The notes under the pieces: model-generated
What the model was told of the DNA's origin: nothing
Database searches by the model: none
Seen by the model: only the letters and a program-made list of their open reading frames with translations
Shown here: in pieces, positions 17,304 to 26,392 of the stretch
Layout: each line of letters opens with the position of its first letter
Numbering within the stretch: the first letter of the stretch is position 1
Position numbers and translations under genes: made by a program
NCBI RefSeq assembly: GCF_015222005.1
Contig: NZ_JADFFL010000001.1
Span: 682,001 to 746,000 of the forward strand
From: Mucilaginibacter myungsuensis
GTDB taxonomy: Bacteria > Bacteroidota > Bacteroidia > Sphingobacteriales > Sphingobacteriaceae
Direction: 5' to 3'
DNA: 64,000 nt

Positions 17304-19091
17304 ATGAGTCTCGCCCCTATCGTATTATTCGCTTACGCCCGGCCAACCCATTTGCTTAAAACCTTAACGGCTTTAAAACAGAATGAATTGTTTGATGCGT
17401 CCGAGTTTTACATTTATTGCGACGGGCCGAAAGAGACGGCATCAGACATCGACCTGGAAAATATCCGTAAAACGAGAGAGGTCATCACCGATGGAAATTG
17501 GGGCGATAAATTGCATATCACTTTACGAGATCAGAATTTCGGGTTGCAAAAGTCTATTATAACCGGCGTCACCGAAGTCACTGCCTTGCACGGCAAGGCT
17601 ATAGTTTTGGAAGATGATATTATCACGTCACCCTATTTTTTAAGATACATGAACGATGCGCTTGATACCTACTTTAATGATGACCAGGTATTAAGCATTG
17701 GCGCATGTAATTTTTTTGCCACCACCGACGATGTGCCCGAAACCTTTTTTGTACCTATCCCCGACTGCTGGGGTTGGGCTACCTGGAAAGACCGCTGGGA
17801 TCTTTTTGAACCCAATGCTCAACTATTACTTACCAGATTAAGAGAGAATGGTCTCATTAATGATTTTAATTTGGATGGCGCCTACAAATTTGAGAGTATG
17901 TTGATAGATCAGATCCGGGGTAACGTAAGCTCATGGGCGATCCGTTGGCAGGCCCTGGCCTATCTGACCGGGAAGCTGGCTTTATATCCCCGCAGGTCTG
18001 TAACTTACAATATTGGATTTGATGAAGGGGCAACACACGGCGGGCCCGATATTTTTTCTGACCGGATAAAACTGGCAAAAGAACCCGTAGAGGTGACATT
18101 AACCGAGATCAGGGTTTTGCCACATGTCTTAAAAAAAATGTACGAGGGTTACAGCACAGTGGTCGTTCCGCCCATAAAACAGCGAACCAAAAGCGCGATC
18201 AAAAAGGTAATACTTGACGTGATGCCGCCAATGGCCAAACGGATCATCAAAAATATCCGCCCTAAATTGGCGCTTGGCTGGTGGCAAGGCAATTATGCTT
18301 CGTGGGAAGAAGCCAAGAAGCATTGTGTTGGTTACGACGATGACAGCATTCTAAAAAAAACACTGGATGCTGTGTTGAAAGTAAAGAACGGAGAAGCAGC
18401 CTATGAGCGTGATACCGTTCTGTTTGACAAGCCTGACCATAATTGGGCAATGCTGACCTACATGCTTAAAACCGCCACCGAAAACAAGGGTAAACTTAGC
18501 GTGCTCGACTTTGGCGGTGCACTCGGTAGCTCCTATTTTCAGAATTTGCCTTTGTTAAAAGGTGTTGATATTTTAGAGTGGAGCATTGTAGAGCAACCGC
18601 ATTACATTAACGCAGGCAACGAGCATATTGCCGATAGCAACCTGAAATTTTATACCAACGTTGACGGTTGCCTTAAAGAAAGACAACCCAATGTGCTATT
18701 ACTATCAAGCGTACTGCAGTACCTACCTGACCCGACCGCTATGCTTAAGATGTTACTGGACTTAAAAATAAAATATCTTATTATAGACAGGACACCTATT
18801 ATCAAAGAAGGTAAGGACAGATTGACGATACAGACGGTGCCTGATTACATTTACAAAGCATCATATCCCGCTTGGTTTTTTAATGAGCGGGAATTAGTGA
18901 AAAGGATTGTTCCCCATTACAATTTAATGGCCGAGACAGACCCATACCCAGGTGTTAGTAATGATCTGGGGGATGGGGTACGTTCCTTTTACAAAGGATG
19001 GGTTTTTCAATTGAAACCCGATGTTGTTAGATCTGCACCGGTTGACCAAAGTATTATAAGCCGAGAGATAAAACGGTTAAACCCACAATAA
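17304..19091 (+). CDS. Glycosyltransferase - TIGR04325-type methyltransferase fusion
   Basis: Two-domain protein of 595 residues. The N-terminal ~290 residues are a GT-A glycosyltransferase with PIVLFAYARPTHL, FYIYCDGPK and VLEDDIITSPYFLRYM, plus PDCWGWATWKDRW. From about residue 320 (LGWWQGNYASWEEAKKHC) the protein matches the putative methyltransferase family TIGR04325, with VLDFGGALGSSYF as SAM motif I and LLLSSVLQYLPDP as the post-II region. That family is known from glycan loci such as those of Leptospira, but its product is not defined. The fusion suggests that transfer and methylation of one sugar are coupled. The frame is continuous with no internal start that would obviously separate the domains. 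Confidence 0.82.
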   Translation: MSLAPIVLFAYARPTHLLKTLTALKQNELFDASEFYIYCDGPKETASDIDLENIRKTREVITDGNWGDKLHITLRDQNFGLQKSIITGVTEVTALHGKAIVLEDDIITSPYFLRYMNDALDTYFNDDQVLSIGACNFFATTDDVPETFFVPIPDCWGWATWKDRWDLFEPNAQLLLTRLRENGLINDFNLDGAYKFESMLIDQIRGNVSSWAIRWQALAYLTGKLALYPRRSVTYNIGFDEGATHGGPDIFSDRIKLAKEPVEVTLTEIRVLPHVLKKMYEGYSTVVVPPIKQRTKSAIKKVILDVMPPMAKRIIKNIRPKLALGWWQGNYASWEEAKKHCVGYDDDSILKKTLDAVLKVKNGEAAYERDTVLFDKPDHNWAMLTYMLKTATENKGKLSVLDFGGALGSSYFQNLPLLKGVDILEWSIVEQPHYINAGNEHIADSNLKFYTNVDGCLKERQPNVLLLSSVLQYLPDPTAMLKMLLDLKIKYLIIDRTPIIKEGKDRLTIQTVPDYIYKASYPAWFFNERELVKRIVPHYNLMAETDPYPGVSNDLGDGVRSFYKGWVFQLKPDVVRSAPVDQSIISREIKRLNPQ

Positions 19092-19103
19092 AACTAACAG
19101 ATA

Positions 19104-20087
19104 TTGATCAATATTTGTACATTATTTAATAGCCGTTACCACGCTAAGGGCATGGCGCTTCATCATTCGCTGTTGGAGGTGGGGGCCGACTTTCATTTGT
19201 ATATCGTAGCGTTTGATGATGCTTGCTTTGAGGCTCTGAAAGAAGCAGGATTAGCGCACACTACCGTAATTTCACTTACCGAACTCGAGAACAATAAATT
19301 ACTCGCGGTAAAACAAGGCCGATCGGTAGCTGAATATTGCTGGACCTGCACACCATCCACAATTAGATATTGCATAGACAAATTTCAGCTGAATGCCTGC
19401 ACCTATGTAGATGCCGATCTTTACTTTTATAAAGATCCGCAGCTACTGATCGATGAGATGGATGATAACGATGTGTTGATCACGCCGCATAATTATCATC
19501 CAAAATATGACCAGTCGGCTTTAGCAGGGATATATTGCGTACAATTTGTCCCTTTCAAAAATACCCCCAATGGCAACGAGGTGCTTAACTGGTGGGTAAA
19601 TGCCTGTTTACAATGGTGCTACGCCCGCCACGAGGACGGCAAAATGGGCGATCAGAAATATCTTGATAGCTGGCCCTATATGTTTGATGGTGTTTATATA
19701 TGTAACAACAAATACGCCGGTTTGGCCCCATGGAATGCTTTGAACTATGCTGAAGAAAAAGATGTAAGAGATAAGGCTATCTTTTACCATTATCACGATC
19801 TGCAATACCTATCTAACGGATCTTGGTTTTTAGGGGGATATGATATTCCTGATCACATTGTGGAACAGTTTTATAAACCTTACATCAGCTTATTAAAAGA
19901 CATAGCCGCCGGATCGTCTGTTGTAAACAGTTTGAATATCGTTGATGCGGAAAAGTTCAACCTTATTACCACAAAGTATAAATTGGGAATATATAAGCTG
20001 GAGCTGCAGGCAGCATTTAAAAAATTCATCCATGCACTGTTCTTCATCAACCGAAGGCGGTTCTACAAGAATAATTTTATAAAATAA
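19104..20087 (+). CDS. GT8-like nucleotide-sugar transferase
   Basis: Protein of 327 residues with a GT-A nucleotide-diphospho-sugar transferase fold. The DxD motif is in TYVDADLYFYKDP, and PSTIRYCIDKF precedes it as in GT8-like enzymes. The first strand (INICTLFNSRYHAKG) begins directly at the start codon. That codon is TTG (19104), 12 bases after the previous stop; no in-frame ATG fits the domain. A related fold is encoded at 26393. It overlaps the FdtA start by one base. Sugar specificity is unknown. The last ~25 residues are basic and may touch the membrane. Confidence 0.72.
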   Translation: MINICTLFNSRYHAKGMALHHSLLEVGADFHLYIVAFDDACFEALKEAGLAHTTVISLTELENNKLLAVKQGRSVAEYCWTCTPSTIRYCIDKFQLNACTYVDADLYFYKDPQLLIDEMDDNDVLITPHNYHPKYDQSALAGIYCVQFVPFKNTPNGNEVLNWWVNACLQWCYARHEDGKMGDQKYLDSWPYMFDGVYICNNKYAGLAPWNALNYAEEKDVRDKAIFYHYHDLQYLSNGSWFLGGYDIPDHIVEQFYKPYISLLKDIAAGSSVVNSLNIVDAEKFNLITTKYKLGIYKLELQAAFKKFIHALFFINRRRFYKNNFIK

Positions 20088-20452
20088 TGGCCGGCATACT
20101 GGATCTTAAAACTTTTACCGACGACCGCGGCAACCTTACCGTGATAGAAAAATGTATCCCATTTGATATTAAACGCATTTTTTACATCTATGGCGTAGAT
20201 GATTCGGTACGGGGCGGGCACCGCCATAAGCAGACCGTGCAAGCAGCTATCTGCATTAAAGGGGCCTGCGCTATCCATAACAACAACGGTATGGACACAG
20301 CGGAGTTCATCCTCGATTCGCCGTCAAAATGCCTGATCTTAGAAGCCGAGGACTGGCATAAGATGTACGATTTTACACCCGACGCTATATTAATGGTACT
20401 CGCCTCGACCAACTACGATGCCGACGACTATATTTTTGAACCCTATGCCTGA
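20087..20452 (+). CDS. fdtA: dTDP-4-keto-6-deoxyglucose 3,4-ketoisomerase (FdtA/QdtA type)
   Basis: Small cupin of 121 residues in the FdtA/QdtA/WxcM C-terminal family. Family signs are [11 protein letters not shown] near the N-terminus, [11 protein letters not shown] with the catalytic His residues, and [10 protein letters not shown]. It converts dTDP-4-keto-6-deoxyglucose to the 3-keto isomer, the precursor of 3-amino-3,6-dideoxy sugars (Fuc3N or Qui3N). The partner aminotransferase starts inside its last codons. Whether the product has galacto (FdtA) or gluco (QdtA) configuration cannot be judged from this sequence, so the symbol marks the family. RmlA/RmlB, which make the substrate, are not in the window. 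Confidence 0.85.
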   Translation: MAGILDLKTFTDDRGNLTVIEKCIPFDIKRIFYIYGVDDSVRGGHRHKQTVQAAICIKGACAIHNNNGMDTAEFILDSPSKCLILEAEDWHKMYDFTPDAILMVLASTNYDADDYIFEPYA

Positions 20453-21545
20453 GATAGCTTACGAAGACCTGAAGAAAAGCAACCTGCCATTTATGGACGG
20501 GTTCGAGCAAGCGTATCGTGAGGTCGCTGCATCGGGCTGGTATATTTTAGGGCAACAGGTAAAAAAATTTGAAGATGCATTTGCCGCTTATTGCGGTGTC
20601 GGGCATTGTGTCGGTGTAGCCTCGGGATTAGATGCTATTATAATTTCACTGAAAGCCCTGGGCATCGAGCCAGGCGCAGAGGTCATTGTGCCATCGAACG
20701 CTTACATCGCTTCAATATTAGGGGTCATCAACGCCGGATGCGTACCAGTGCTGGCCGAACCGGATCCGAAGACCTATAATATAGATCCCGATAATTTAGC
20801 CAAAGCCATCACCCCAAAAACAAAGGCCATTTTGGCGGTGCATATGTACGGTAAGATGTGCAACATGAGCCGCATCGATCAAATAGCGCAGTCTAACGGT
20901 TTAAAAGTGATCGAAGACTGTGCACAAGCCCATGGCGCCATACACAAAGGAAAAAAAGCAGGCAATTGGAGTGACATAGCAGCGTTCAGCTTTTATCCTA
21001 CAAAAAACCTTGGCGCTTTAGGCGACGGCGGGGCCATTACTACCAACGATGCCGAATTGGCAAAAAAGATCCGGTTCTTGCGTAACTACGGCAGCGATAT
21101 CAAATATCATAACGAGTATATCGGTTTCAATTCGCGGTTGGATGAATTGCAGGCGGCATTCCTATCGCATAAATTAAAAAGTTTGGATGCCATTAATGCT
21201 TATAAAAGAACGTTGGCCGACATCTACAATAAAGAGCTAGACCCGCGTTTTATAAAGCCGGTAACAGAAGCCGACAATTTCGATGTATTCCATATCTACA
21301 ACGTCCGCCATCCCGAACGGGATAAGTTGAAGGAATATCTGGCCCAACACGGCATTAAGACAGAAACACACTACCCTATTGCGCCCCATCACCAAAATGG
21401 ATATAAACATTTATGGCCGGGCATGCAATTCCCGCTGTCCGAAGAGATACATGCCACTACCTTAAGTATGCCGGTATCTTACTGCCATACCGCTGATGAA
21501 ATAAGGTACGTGTGTAAGATCGCTAACTCGTTCCCGTTATTGTAG
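20445..21545 (+). CDS. fdtB: Sugar 3-aminotransferase (FdtB/QdtB type, DegT/DnrJ/EryC1/StrS)
   Basis: PLP-dependent sugar aminotransferase of 366 residues. The Schiff-base lysine is K187 in [28 protein letters not shown] holds the Asp that contacts the pyridine ring, and [10 protein letters not shown] is the usual C-terminal motif. Together with the overlapping isomerase gene it would make dTDP-3-amino-3,6-dideoxyhexose. An upstream start at 20418 exists, but ATG at 20445 (MPEIAYEDL) matches the family N-terminus and gives an 8-base overlap. No N-acetyltransferase of the FdtC/QdtC kind is next to it. The next gene starts directly after the stop codon. Confidence 0.88.
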   Translation: MPEIAYEDLKKSNLPFMDGFEQAYREVAASGWYILGQQVKKFEDAFAAYCGVGHCVGVASGLDAIIISLKALGIEPGAEVIVPSNAYIASILGVINAGCVPVLAEPDPKTYNIDPDNLAKAITPKTKAILAVHMYGKMCNMSRIDQIAQSNGLKVIEDCAQAHGAIHKGKKAGNWSDIAAFSFYPTKNLGALGDGGAITTNDAELAKKIRFLRNYGSDIKYHNEYIGFNSRLDELQAAFLSHKLKSLDAINAYKRTLADIYNKELDPRFIKPVTEADNFDVFHIYNVRHPERDKLKEYLAQHGIKTETHYPIAPHHQNGYKHLWPGMQFPLSEEIHATTLSMPVSYCHTADEIRYVCKIANSFPLL

Positions 21546-22433
21546 ATGGCTATCCAACTTTCTTATATCATAGCTACCCGCAACCGTCTCCCCTTTTTAC
21601 AAATAACATTGGGGAGATTGATTAACATCTTACTGCCCGACGAAGAGATAGTTATAGTTGATGGCGACAGCACTGATGGCACACGGGAATATCTGCAACA
21701 ACTGTTTAACGAGGGTAAGATACATCAGTACTTGTCCGAACCTGACAAGAACCAGGCACACGGCTGGAACAAGGCTTTCCTTATGGCAAAGGGGACGATC
21801 ATTAAAAAGATCATCGACGATGATGTTTTTTGCTACGCAGCTATCAGGCAATGTAAAGATCACATGTTAGCCAACCCGGATGTAGATGTGGTAATATCTA
21901 ACGATCTGGACAGTGTAGCTACCAACCATACCCAAATACAAGAAAGATCCCGGCTTAAGCATTTCGAGCAATGGAAAAATGGCATAACGCCGTCGTTCAC
22001 TTTTAGCGATGTGCATATGCTTATCAAGCGTAGCTCACTACCGTATCTGGGTTTATACTATACCGGTTTTACGATGATGGACTATGAGTATGCTTTGCGC
22101 ATCAGTTATCTGCAAGCCAATATTGTTTATTATACCGGCTACAACGCGCTTTCGGTCGCTCATCCGCAAACGGTAACTTCACAAGTAGATCAGAGGAAAT
22201 TCACTGATCAGGGGCTACGCGCCAATCATTATTACGAATACCCCGGTGATGGTGCACAGATATCACTTTGGTCAAAGATCAAAATAGCCATGGGCAAACG
22301 TATTTTCAGGGCTAAACCTAATAATAACCCTGAACTAAAGGATATCGACCTGAATTCGGTTTATCAATATCACTACAACTATATCGATCAGTTAGCGGCC
22401 AGATCATCAGGCGAGTTTATTCGTAAACAGTAA
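21546..22433 (+). CDS. Family 2 glycosyltransferase
   Basis: GT-A glycosyltransferase of 295 residues. The first strand LSYIIATRNR, the nucleotide site VDGDSTDGT and the acidic site IIDDDVF are visible. HGWNKAFLMAKG is typical of the GT2 subgroup with IATRNRxP starts found in Bacteroidota capsule loci. The start codon follows the aminotransferase stop with no gap. Its position right after fdtA-fdtB makes it a candidate for transfer of the amino-dideoxy sugar, but that is inference from order only. Confidence 0.83.
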   Translation: MAIQLSYIIATRNRLPFLQITLGRLINILLPDEEIVIVDGDSTDGTREYLQQLFNEGKIHQYLSEPDKNQAHGWNKAFLMAKGTIIKKIIDDDVFCYAAIRQCKDHMLANPDVDVVISNDLDSVATNHTQIQERSRLKHFEQWKNGITPSFTFSDVHMLIKRSSLPYLGLYYTGFTMMDYEYALRISYLQANIVYYTGYNALSVAHPQTVTSQVDQRKFTDQGLRANHYYEYPGDGAQISLWSKIKIAMGKRIFRAKPNNNPELKDIDLNSVYQYHYNYIDQLAARSSGEFIRKQ

Positions 22434-22450
22434 CGATCAGCTCACGTAAC

Positions 22451-23212
22451 ATGGGAACCAATATCGATATCATCATCCTCAGCTACGCTAAGACCGAGCA
22501 GCTAAAACAGATGACGCAAGATGGTATCAATAGCTTGTTTGCATCAGAAGATAAAGGGGAGATAAAGTTCAATGTAGTTGTTATCGAGTCTGAGAAAAAG
22601 TTGGGTAATTACCAATATCCGGGTACTAAGACAATATATCCCGATGTTTCATTCGGTTACAATAAATACTTGAACATCGGCATCAGAGCTACCAACAGCA
22701 GGTATGTTTGCCTAAGTAATAATGACCTGATCTACCACCCCGGCTGGGCGACAGCAATGCTAAAGGCTTTTGCTGAGCACCCGCAATTGGCATCTGCCAA
22801 TCCGTATTCAGAGAATTTTGATTATGATGAACGTATAAAAACCGGACCGGATGTGGCATGGCGCCATAAAACCATGGCGATGAATGGTGTGTTGACCGGG
22901 TGGTGTATTTTTGTAAAACGCGACACCTTGCAAAAAATAGGCGAGCTGGATGAGCAATTCACTTTTTGGTATGCCGATAACGATTATGATCTTACATTGC
23001 GTAAGCATAAATTGAGGCACGCCCTGATAAAGCCGTCGTTAGTAACACATTTGTTTTGTCAATCGCACGATCTGCTTGATGATAGACACGAGGAGATGAC
23101 ATCGGGGCAACGCGCTGTATTTGAGCATAAATGGGCTAACCGATCAGTCTTAAAAAAGTCGGCAAATTTGGCCAAACGTGTGATCAGCATTGTATTTAAA
23201 ACAAATGGCTAA
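22451..23212 (+). CDS. Family 2 glycosyltransferase
   Basis: GT-A protein of 253 residues, related to the rhamnosyltransferase-like part of GT2. It has IDIIILSYAKTEQL at the N-terminus, GYNKYLNIGIRAT in the middle and LSNNDLIYHPGW, where a classical DxD would stand. WYADNDYDLTLRKHKLRHAL is the usual acceptor-side motif. The NND at the metal site is common in this subgroup and does not by itself mean loss of activity. It overlaps the alpha-1,3-fucosyltransferase gene by 8 bases. Confidence 0.8.
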   Translation: MGTNIDIIILSYAKTEQLKQMTQDGINSLFASEDKGEIKFNVVVIESEKKLGNYQYPGTKTIYPDVSFGYNKYLNIGIRATNSRYVCLSNNDLIYHPGWATAMLKAFAEHPQLASANPYSENFDYDERIKTGPDVAWRHKTMAMNGVLTGWCIFVKRDTLQKIGELDEQFTFWYADNDYDLTLRKHKLRHALIKPSLVTHLFCQSHDLLDDRHEEMTSGQRAVFEHKWANRSVLKKSANLAKRVISIVFKTNG

Positions 23213-24254
23213 GCCGGTCATCCGTTTAAAATTCCTCAACGGTCTTGTTTTCGATGACTTTAAAAAGGAAGTCTTCGACGTTAATGGCGTTTCCGACGTA
23301 TATGATCTGCAAGAATCAACATCGCCCGACGTGGTGGTATTTGGGCCATATGGTAATGATCTGCCACCCAAAGGCGACTATACCCGTGTAGGCTACTATT
23401 GCGAGAATGTTGAACCTGACATGACTATTTGTGAATGGGCTTTTGGTGTACCACACGACGCCAAAGTTGGCCACCCGAAATATAAAAGGATACAATGGCA
23501 TGGGATAGACCCCGATAGCCTGATAAAGGACAATTTGAATGGCGGAGAAGCATTATTAGCATCAAAAACCAAGTTTTGTAACTTTGTTTACTCCAATCCC
23601 GTACCCTATCGCGAGGCTTTTTTTAAGCAGCTATCAAAATACAAAAAAGTTGATGCGCCCGGCAAAAGTATGAACAACATGCCATCCATCGATAGTCAAT
23701 ATCAGGGCGGCAGGTACGACGTAAAAAGACAGTTTCTCACACCATACAAGTTTACCATCGCGTTCGAGAATTATGTATATCCGGGCTATCAGACCGAAAA
23801 ATTGTACGATGCCATGCTGTGTCAAAGCCTACCGGTGTACTGCGGAGACCCTAACGTCGGCGAAATATTCAATACCAAGAGTTTTTTGAATGTGCCCGAC
23901 TTTGTTCAGATAAATTATTCGCCCCAGGTACAGGCCTTAGAAAATGTGTCGCAAATGAATTTTATGGACATTTTGCCACAGTATCATCATTCGATGGCAG
24001 ACAGGGCGAGACGCAAAACCAAGTCTATCGGTCGTTCATTAAAAATGAAATTACAATTCAATAAACTCGATTTTAGCGACCTGATCGATCGGATCATCCT
24101 ATTAGATAAAGATCCCGAAAAATATATAGCCTATGCGCAGCAGCCATGGTTCCATAACAATACCCCCCCGGCAGATGCTTCGGCCAAAGAACGCTGGATA
24201 CAAATATTTGAAGAAAGCATCGCGCTACTCGTTCAACTAACACATCAACTTTGA
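23205..24254 (+). CDS. Alpha-1,3-fucosyltransferase (GT10)
   Basis: GT-B fucosyltransferase of family 10, 349 residues. The signature is in FTIAFENYVYPGYQTEKLYD followed by AMLCQSLPVYCGDP, the GDP-fucose binding motif known from Helicobacter pylori FucT and animal alpha-1,3-FucTs. RVGYYCENVEPD in the N-terminal half is also family-like. The start at 23205 (MAKPVIRLKF) is preferred over TTG at 23190, since it gives a short 8-base overlap and a normal N-terminus. No C-terminal heptad repeats of the H. pylori kind are seen. With the GT11 enzyme upstream it could build a difucosylated, Lewis-like epitope; acceptor sugars are not known. Confidence 0.92.
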   Translation: MAKPVIRLKFLNGLVFDDFKKEVFDVNGVSDVYDLQESTSPDVVVFGPYGNDLPPKGDYTRVGYYCENVEPDMTICEWAFGVPHDAKVGHPKYKRIQWHGIDPDSLIKDNLNGGEALLASKTKFCNFVYSNPVPYREAFFKQLSKYKKVDAPGKSMNNMPSIDSQYQGGRYDVKRQFLTPYKFTIAFENYVYPGYQTEKLYDAMLCQSLPVYCGDPNVGEIFNTKSFLNVPDFVQINYSPQVQALENVSQMNFMDILPQYHHSMADRARRKTKSIGRSLKMKLQFNKLDFSDLIDRIILLDKDPEKYIAYAQQPWFHNNTPPADASAKERWIQIFEESIALLVQLTHQL

Positions 24255-24267
24255 TCAGAAACAAGTA

Positions 24268-25242
24268 ATGCCAATTACCGAACCACTCGTTTCTATCATC
24301 ATACCTGCGCACAATGCTGCTAAACATGTACGAGAGACGGTGCAATGTGCATTAGACCAGACCTGGCCCAATAAAGAAGTGATCGTAGTTAATAATGGCT
24401 CTACAGATGCTACTTTAGAAATACTTCAAAATATTCCCGGCATCAAGCTGATCGACAGCAAGGTCACCAGTGCTTCCGCCGCCAGGAACGTCGGGCTTGC
24501 AGCAGCCGAGGGCAACTATATCCAATTTTTAGATGCTGACGACCTGTTAAGTCCGGATAAAATAACTTCGCAAATAGCATGTTTGGATGGGACGAACGAG
24601 GTATTGAGTTTTTGCCCCGCCGTACTATTTAACGATGGCGAAGATCCCTTATCAATAGCGCCGGACAGCCATTGGTTTTCGGCAAAACAATATGAACCGG
24701 CAGATCTTTTAAAAAAGTTATACGCCGGCGAGGACCAGTTGCCGGGCTACGGCGGTTTTATAACGGTACACTCCTGGCTTACACCACGCGCGGTAATCGA
24801 CAAAGCCGGACCATGGAACGAGGACCTGACCACCGATGATGACGGCGAGTTTTTTTGCAGGGTAGCCCTGGCAAGTAAGGGAATAAAATTTTGCGATAAA
24901 GGGGTCAATTATTATCGTAAGCATCAAAACGCAGGTTCGTTATCCACCCAAAAAACTTTAAAGAGTTTTGAAAGCACCGTGTTGGCCACTGATCTGAAGT
25001 ATAAATGGTTGAAGGCCGCCAATGCCGATCCTATAATTGATAAAATATTTGCCCGTTTTTATTGGTGGACGGGCATCATGGCCTACCCTCGATTTAAAAA
25101 CCTATCGACCAAATGCATCACTACAGCAAAAGGTTTGGGTTATGAAGGTGATAAATACGTTGGCGGGAAGTCCGGTCATTTGATCAGTAAGTTTTTGGGC
25201 TGGCGAATGGCCCGGCTGTTCAGTTATTATAAGCATAGTTAG
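24268..25242 (+). CDS. Family 2 glycosyltransferase
   Basis: GT-A glycosyltransferase of 324 residues with SIIIPAHNAAKHV, VNNGSTDAT, SAARNVGL and LDADDLLSPDK, a full set of GT2 motifs. Residues about 190-200 (WNEDLTTDDDGEFFCR) carry the ED-type acidic motif near the catalytic base. It lies 13 bases after the GT10 gene and 3 bases before the GT61 gene in one co-directional run. The donor and acceptor are unknown. Confidence 0.86.
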   Translation: MPITEPLVSIIIPAHNAAKHVRETVQCALDQTWPNKEVIVVNNGSTDATLEILQNIPGIKLIDSKVTSASAARNVGLAAAEGNYIQFLDADDLLSPDKITSQIACLDGTNEVLSFCPAVLFNDGEDPLSIAPDSHWFSAKQYEPADLLKKLYAGEDQLPGYGGFITVHSWLTPRAVIDKAGPWNEDLTTDDDGEFFCRVALASKGIKFCDKGVNYYRKHQNAGSLSTQKTLKSFESTVLATDLKYKWLKAANADPIIDKIFARFYWWTGIMAYPRFKNLSTKCITTAKGLGYEGDKYVGGKSGHLISKFLGWRMARLFSYYKHS

Positions 25243-25245
25243 ATC

Positions 25246-26388
25246 TTGAGCCGTATTAAAGACATACTTAAGCAATTTCCGTTCATCTATCCCTCGGCTA
25301 TAGTTAAGTCTTGCAAAGACTGGATAGACCGGCAAAATGCTGATGCAGGTGTCTATAAAGGTCTGCGCGGACATCAATACCGATTGGTCATTCCACCCGA
25401 AGACCATCAATTTGATCTGCCTGATCTGCAGGATGGTCGCGACGCTACAAAATTCAACGACAACGTTTTTTATAGTACACCTCCCGCCTATCTTTATTCC
25501 TTAAAGGACGTTTATTTATATAAACAAATGGGGCTGGTATTAAGCAACCGCAACGCTCTTTTTCAGGAATTCACCCATCATTTCGGGATCAGTTCTTTAT
25601 CGAAGTTTCTACGGAAAAACCCTTTTTATACTTACGCAACCAATATTAAACGAATAGCTGGGACTGGAGCAGTATTGGTATCGCCCGAAAGCCATAATTA
25701 TTACCATTGGTTATCTGACGTGCTGCCACGCATTAAACTATACCAGAGTGTGATGGGACATATCGATCACTATTGCATCTCTGCGGCCGTACCCGAAAAA
25801 TTCCTGGCCATATTGCCGTCCTTTGGGATCCCGATGACCAAGATCTTACTGGTAAATGATCAGGAAAAACTGCATTTCAATACTTTGTATGTGGCATCGT
25901 TACCCGGCAGTGAAGGCCGCTCGCCTAAATGGGCGGTCGACCATGTTCGCGATAAGTTGATACCCTTAGGCACGGATCCCGTCATCGCCAATAAAAAGAT
26001 CTATTTCAAAAGAGGTCCATCGGGTCAACGCAAACTTATTAATGAAGAAAACATTATCGGCCTGCTTCAACAACACGGGTTTGATGTTATCGACCCGGAT
26101 GATCTAAGCATAACCGAGCAGATCAACTTGATGCAACATGCATCCGTAATTGTTAGCGTACACGGCGCGGCTTTGAGTAATTTGCTATTCGCGAATAAGG
26201 GGATATCGGTTATAGAATTCTTCTCGACAGACTATTTCCGTACCGATTGTTATTTTACCTTATCGCGAATGCTCGCGCTTAATTACCATTACATCAAAGG
26301 CAATAAACCGGCCAGCGCCAATTGGGGCGATATCGAAGTTGATGAAACTAAGCTTGCCGACATGCTTACTAAGATCGGTATATCATAA
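25246..26388 (+). CDS. GT61-family glycosyltransferase (DUF563)
   Basis: Protein of 380 residues matching glycosyltransferase family 61. Core signs are ESHNYYHWLSDVLPRI, KIYFKRGPSGQRKLINEE and SVIVSVHGAALSNLLFAN, all typical for this GT-B family, which includes plant xylosyl-, arabinosyl- and GlcNAc-transferases and many bacterial capsule enzymes. The start codon is TTG (25246), 3 bases after the upstream stop, and no in-frame ATG lies close. The next gene starts 4 bases downstream of the stop. The transferred sugar is unknown. Confidence 0.85.
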   Translation: MSRIKDILKQFPFIYPSAIVKSCKDWIDRQNADAGVYKGLRGHQYRLVIPPEDHQFDLPDLQDGRDATKFNDNVFYSTPPAYLYSLKDVYLYKQMGLVLSNRNALFQEFTHHFGISSLSKFLRKNPFYTYATNIKRIAGTGAVLVSPESHNYYHWLSDVLPRIKLYQSVMGHIDHYCISAAVPEKFLAILPSFGIPMTKILLVNDQEKLHFNTLYVASLPGSEGRSPKWAVDHVRDKLIPLGTDPVIANKKIYFKRGPSGQRKLINEENIIGLLQQHGFDVIDPDDLSITEQINLMQHASVIVSVHGAALSNLLFANKGISVIEFFSTDYFRTDCYFTLSRMLALNYHYIKGNKPASANWGDIEVDETKLADMLTKIGIS

Positions 26389-26392
26389 CAGA

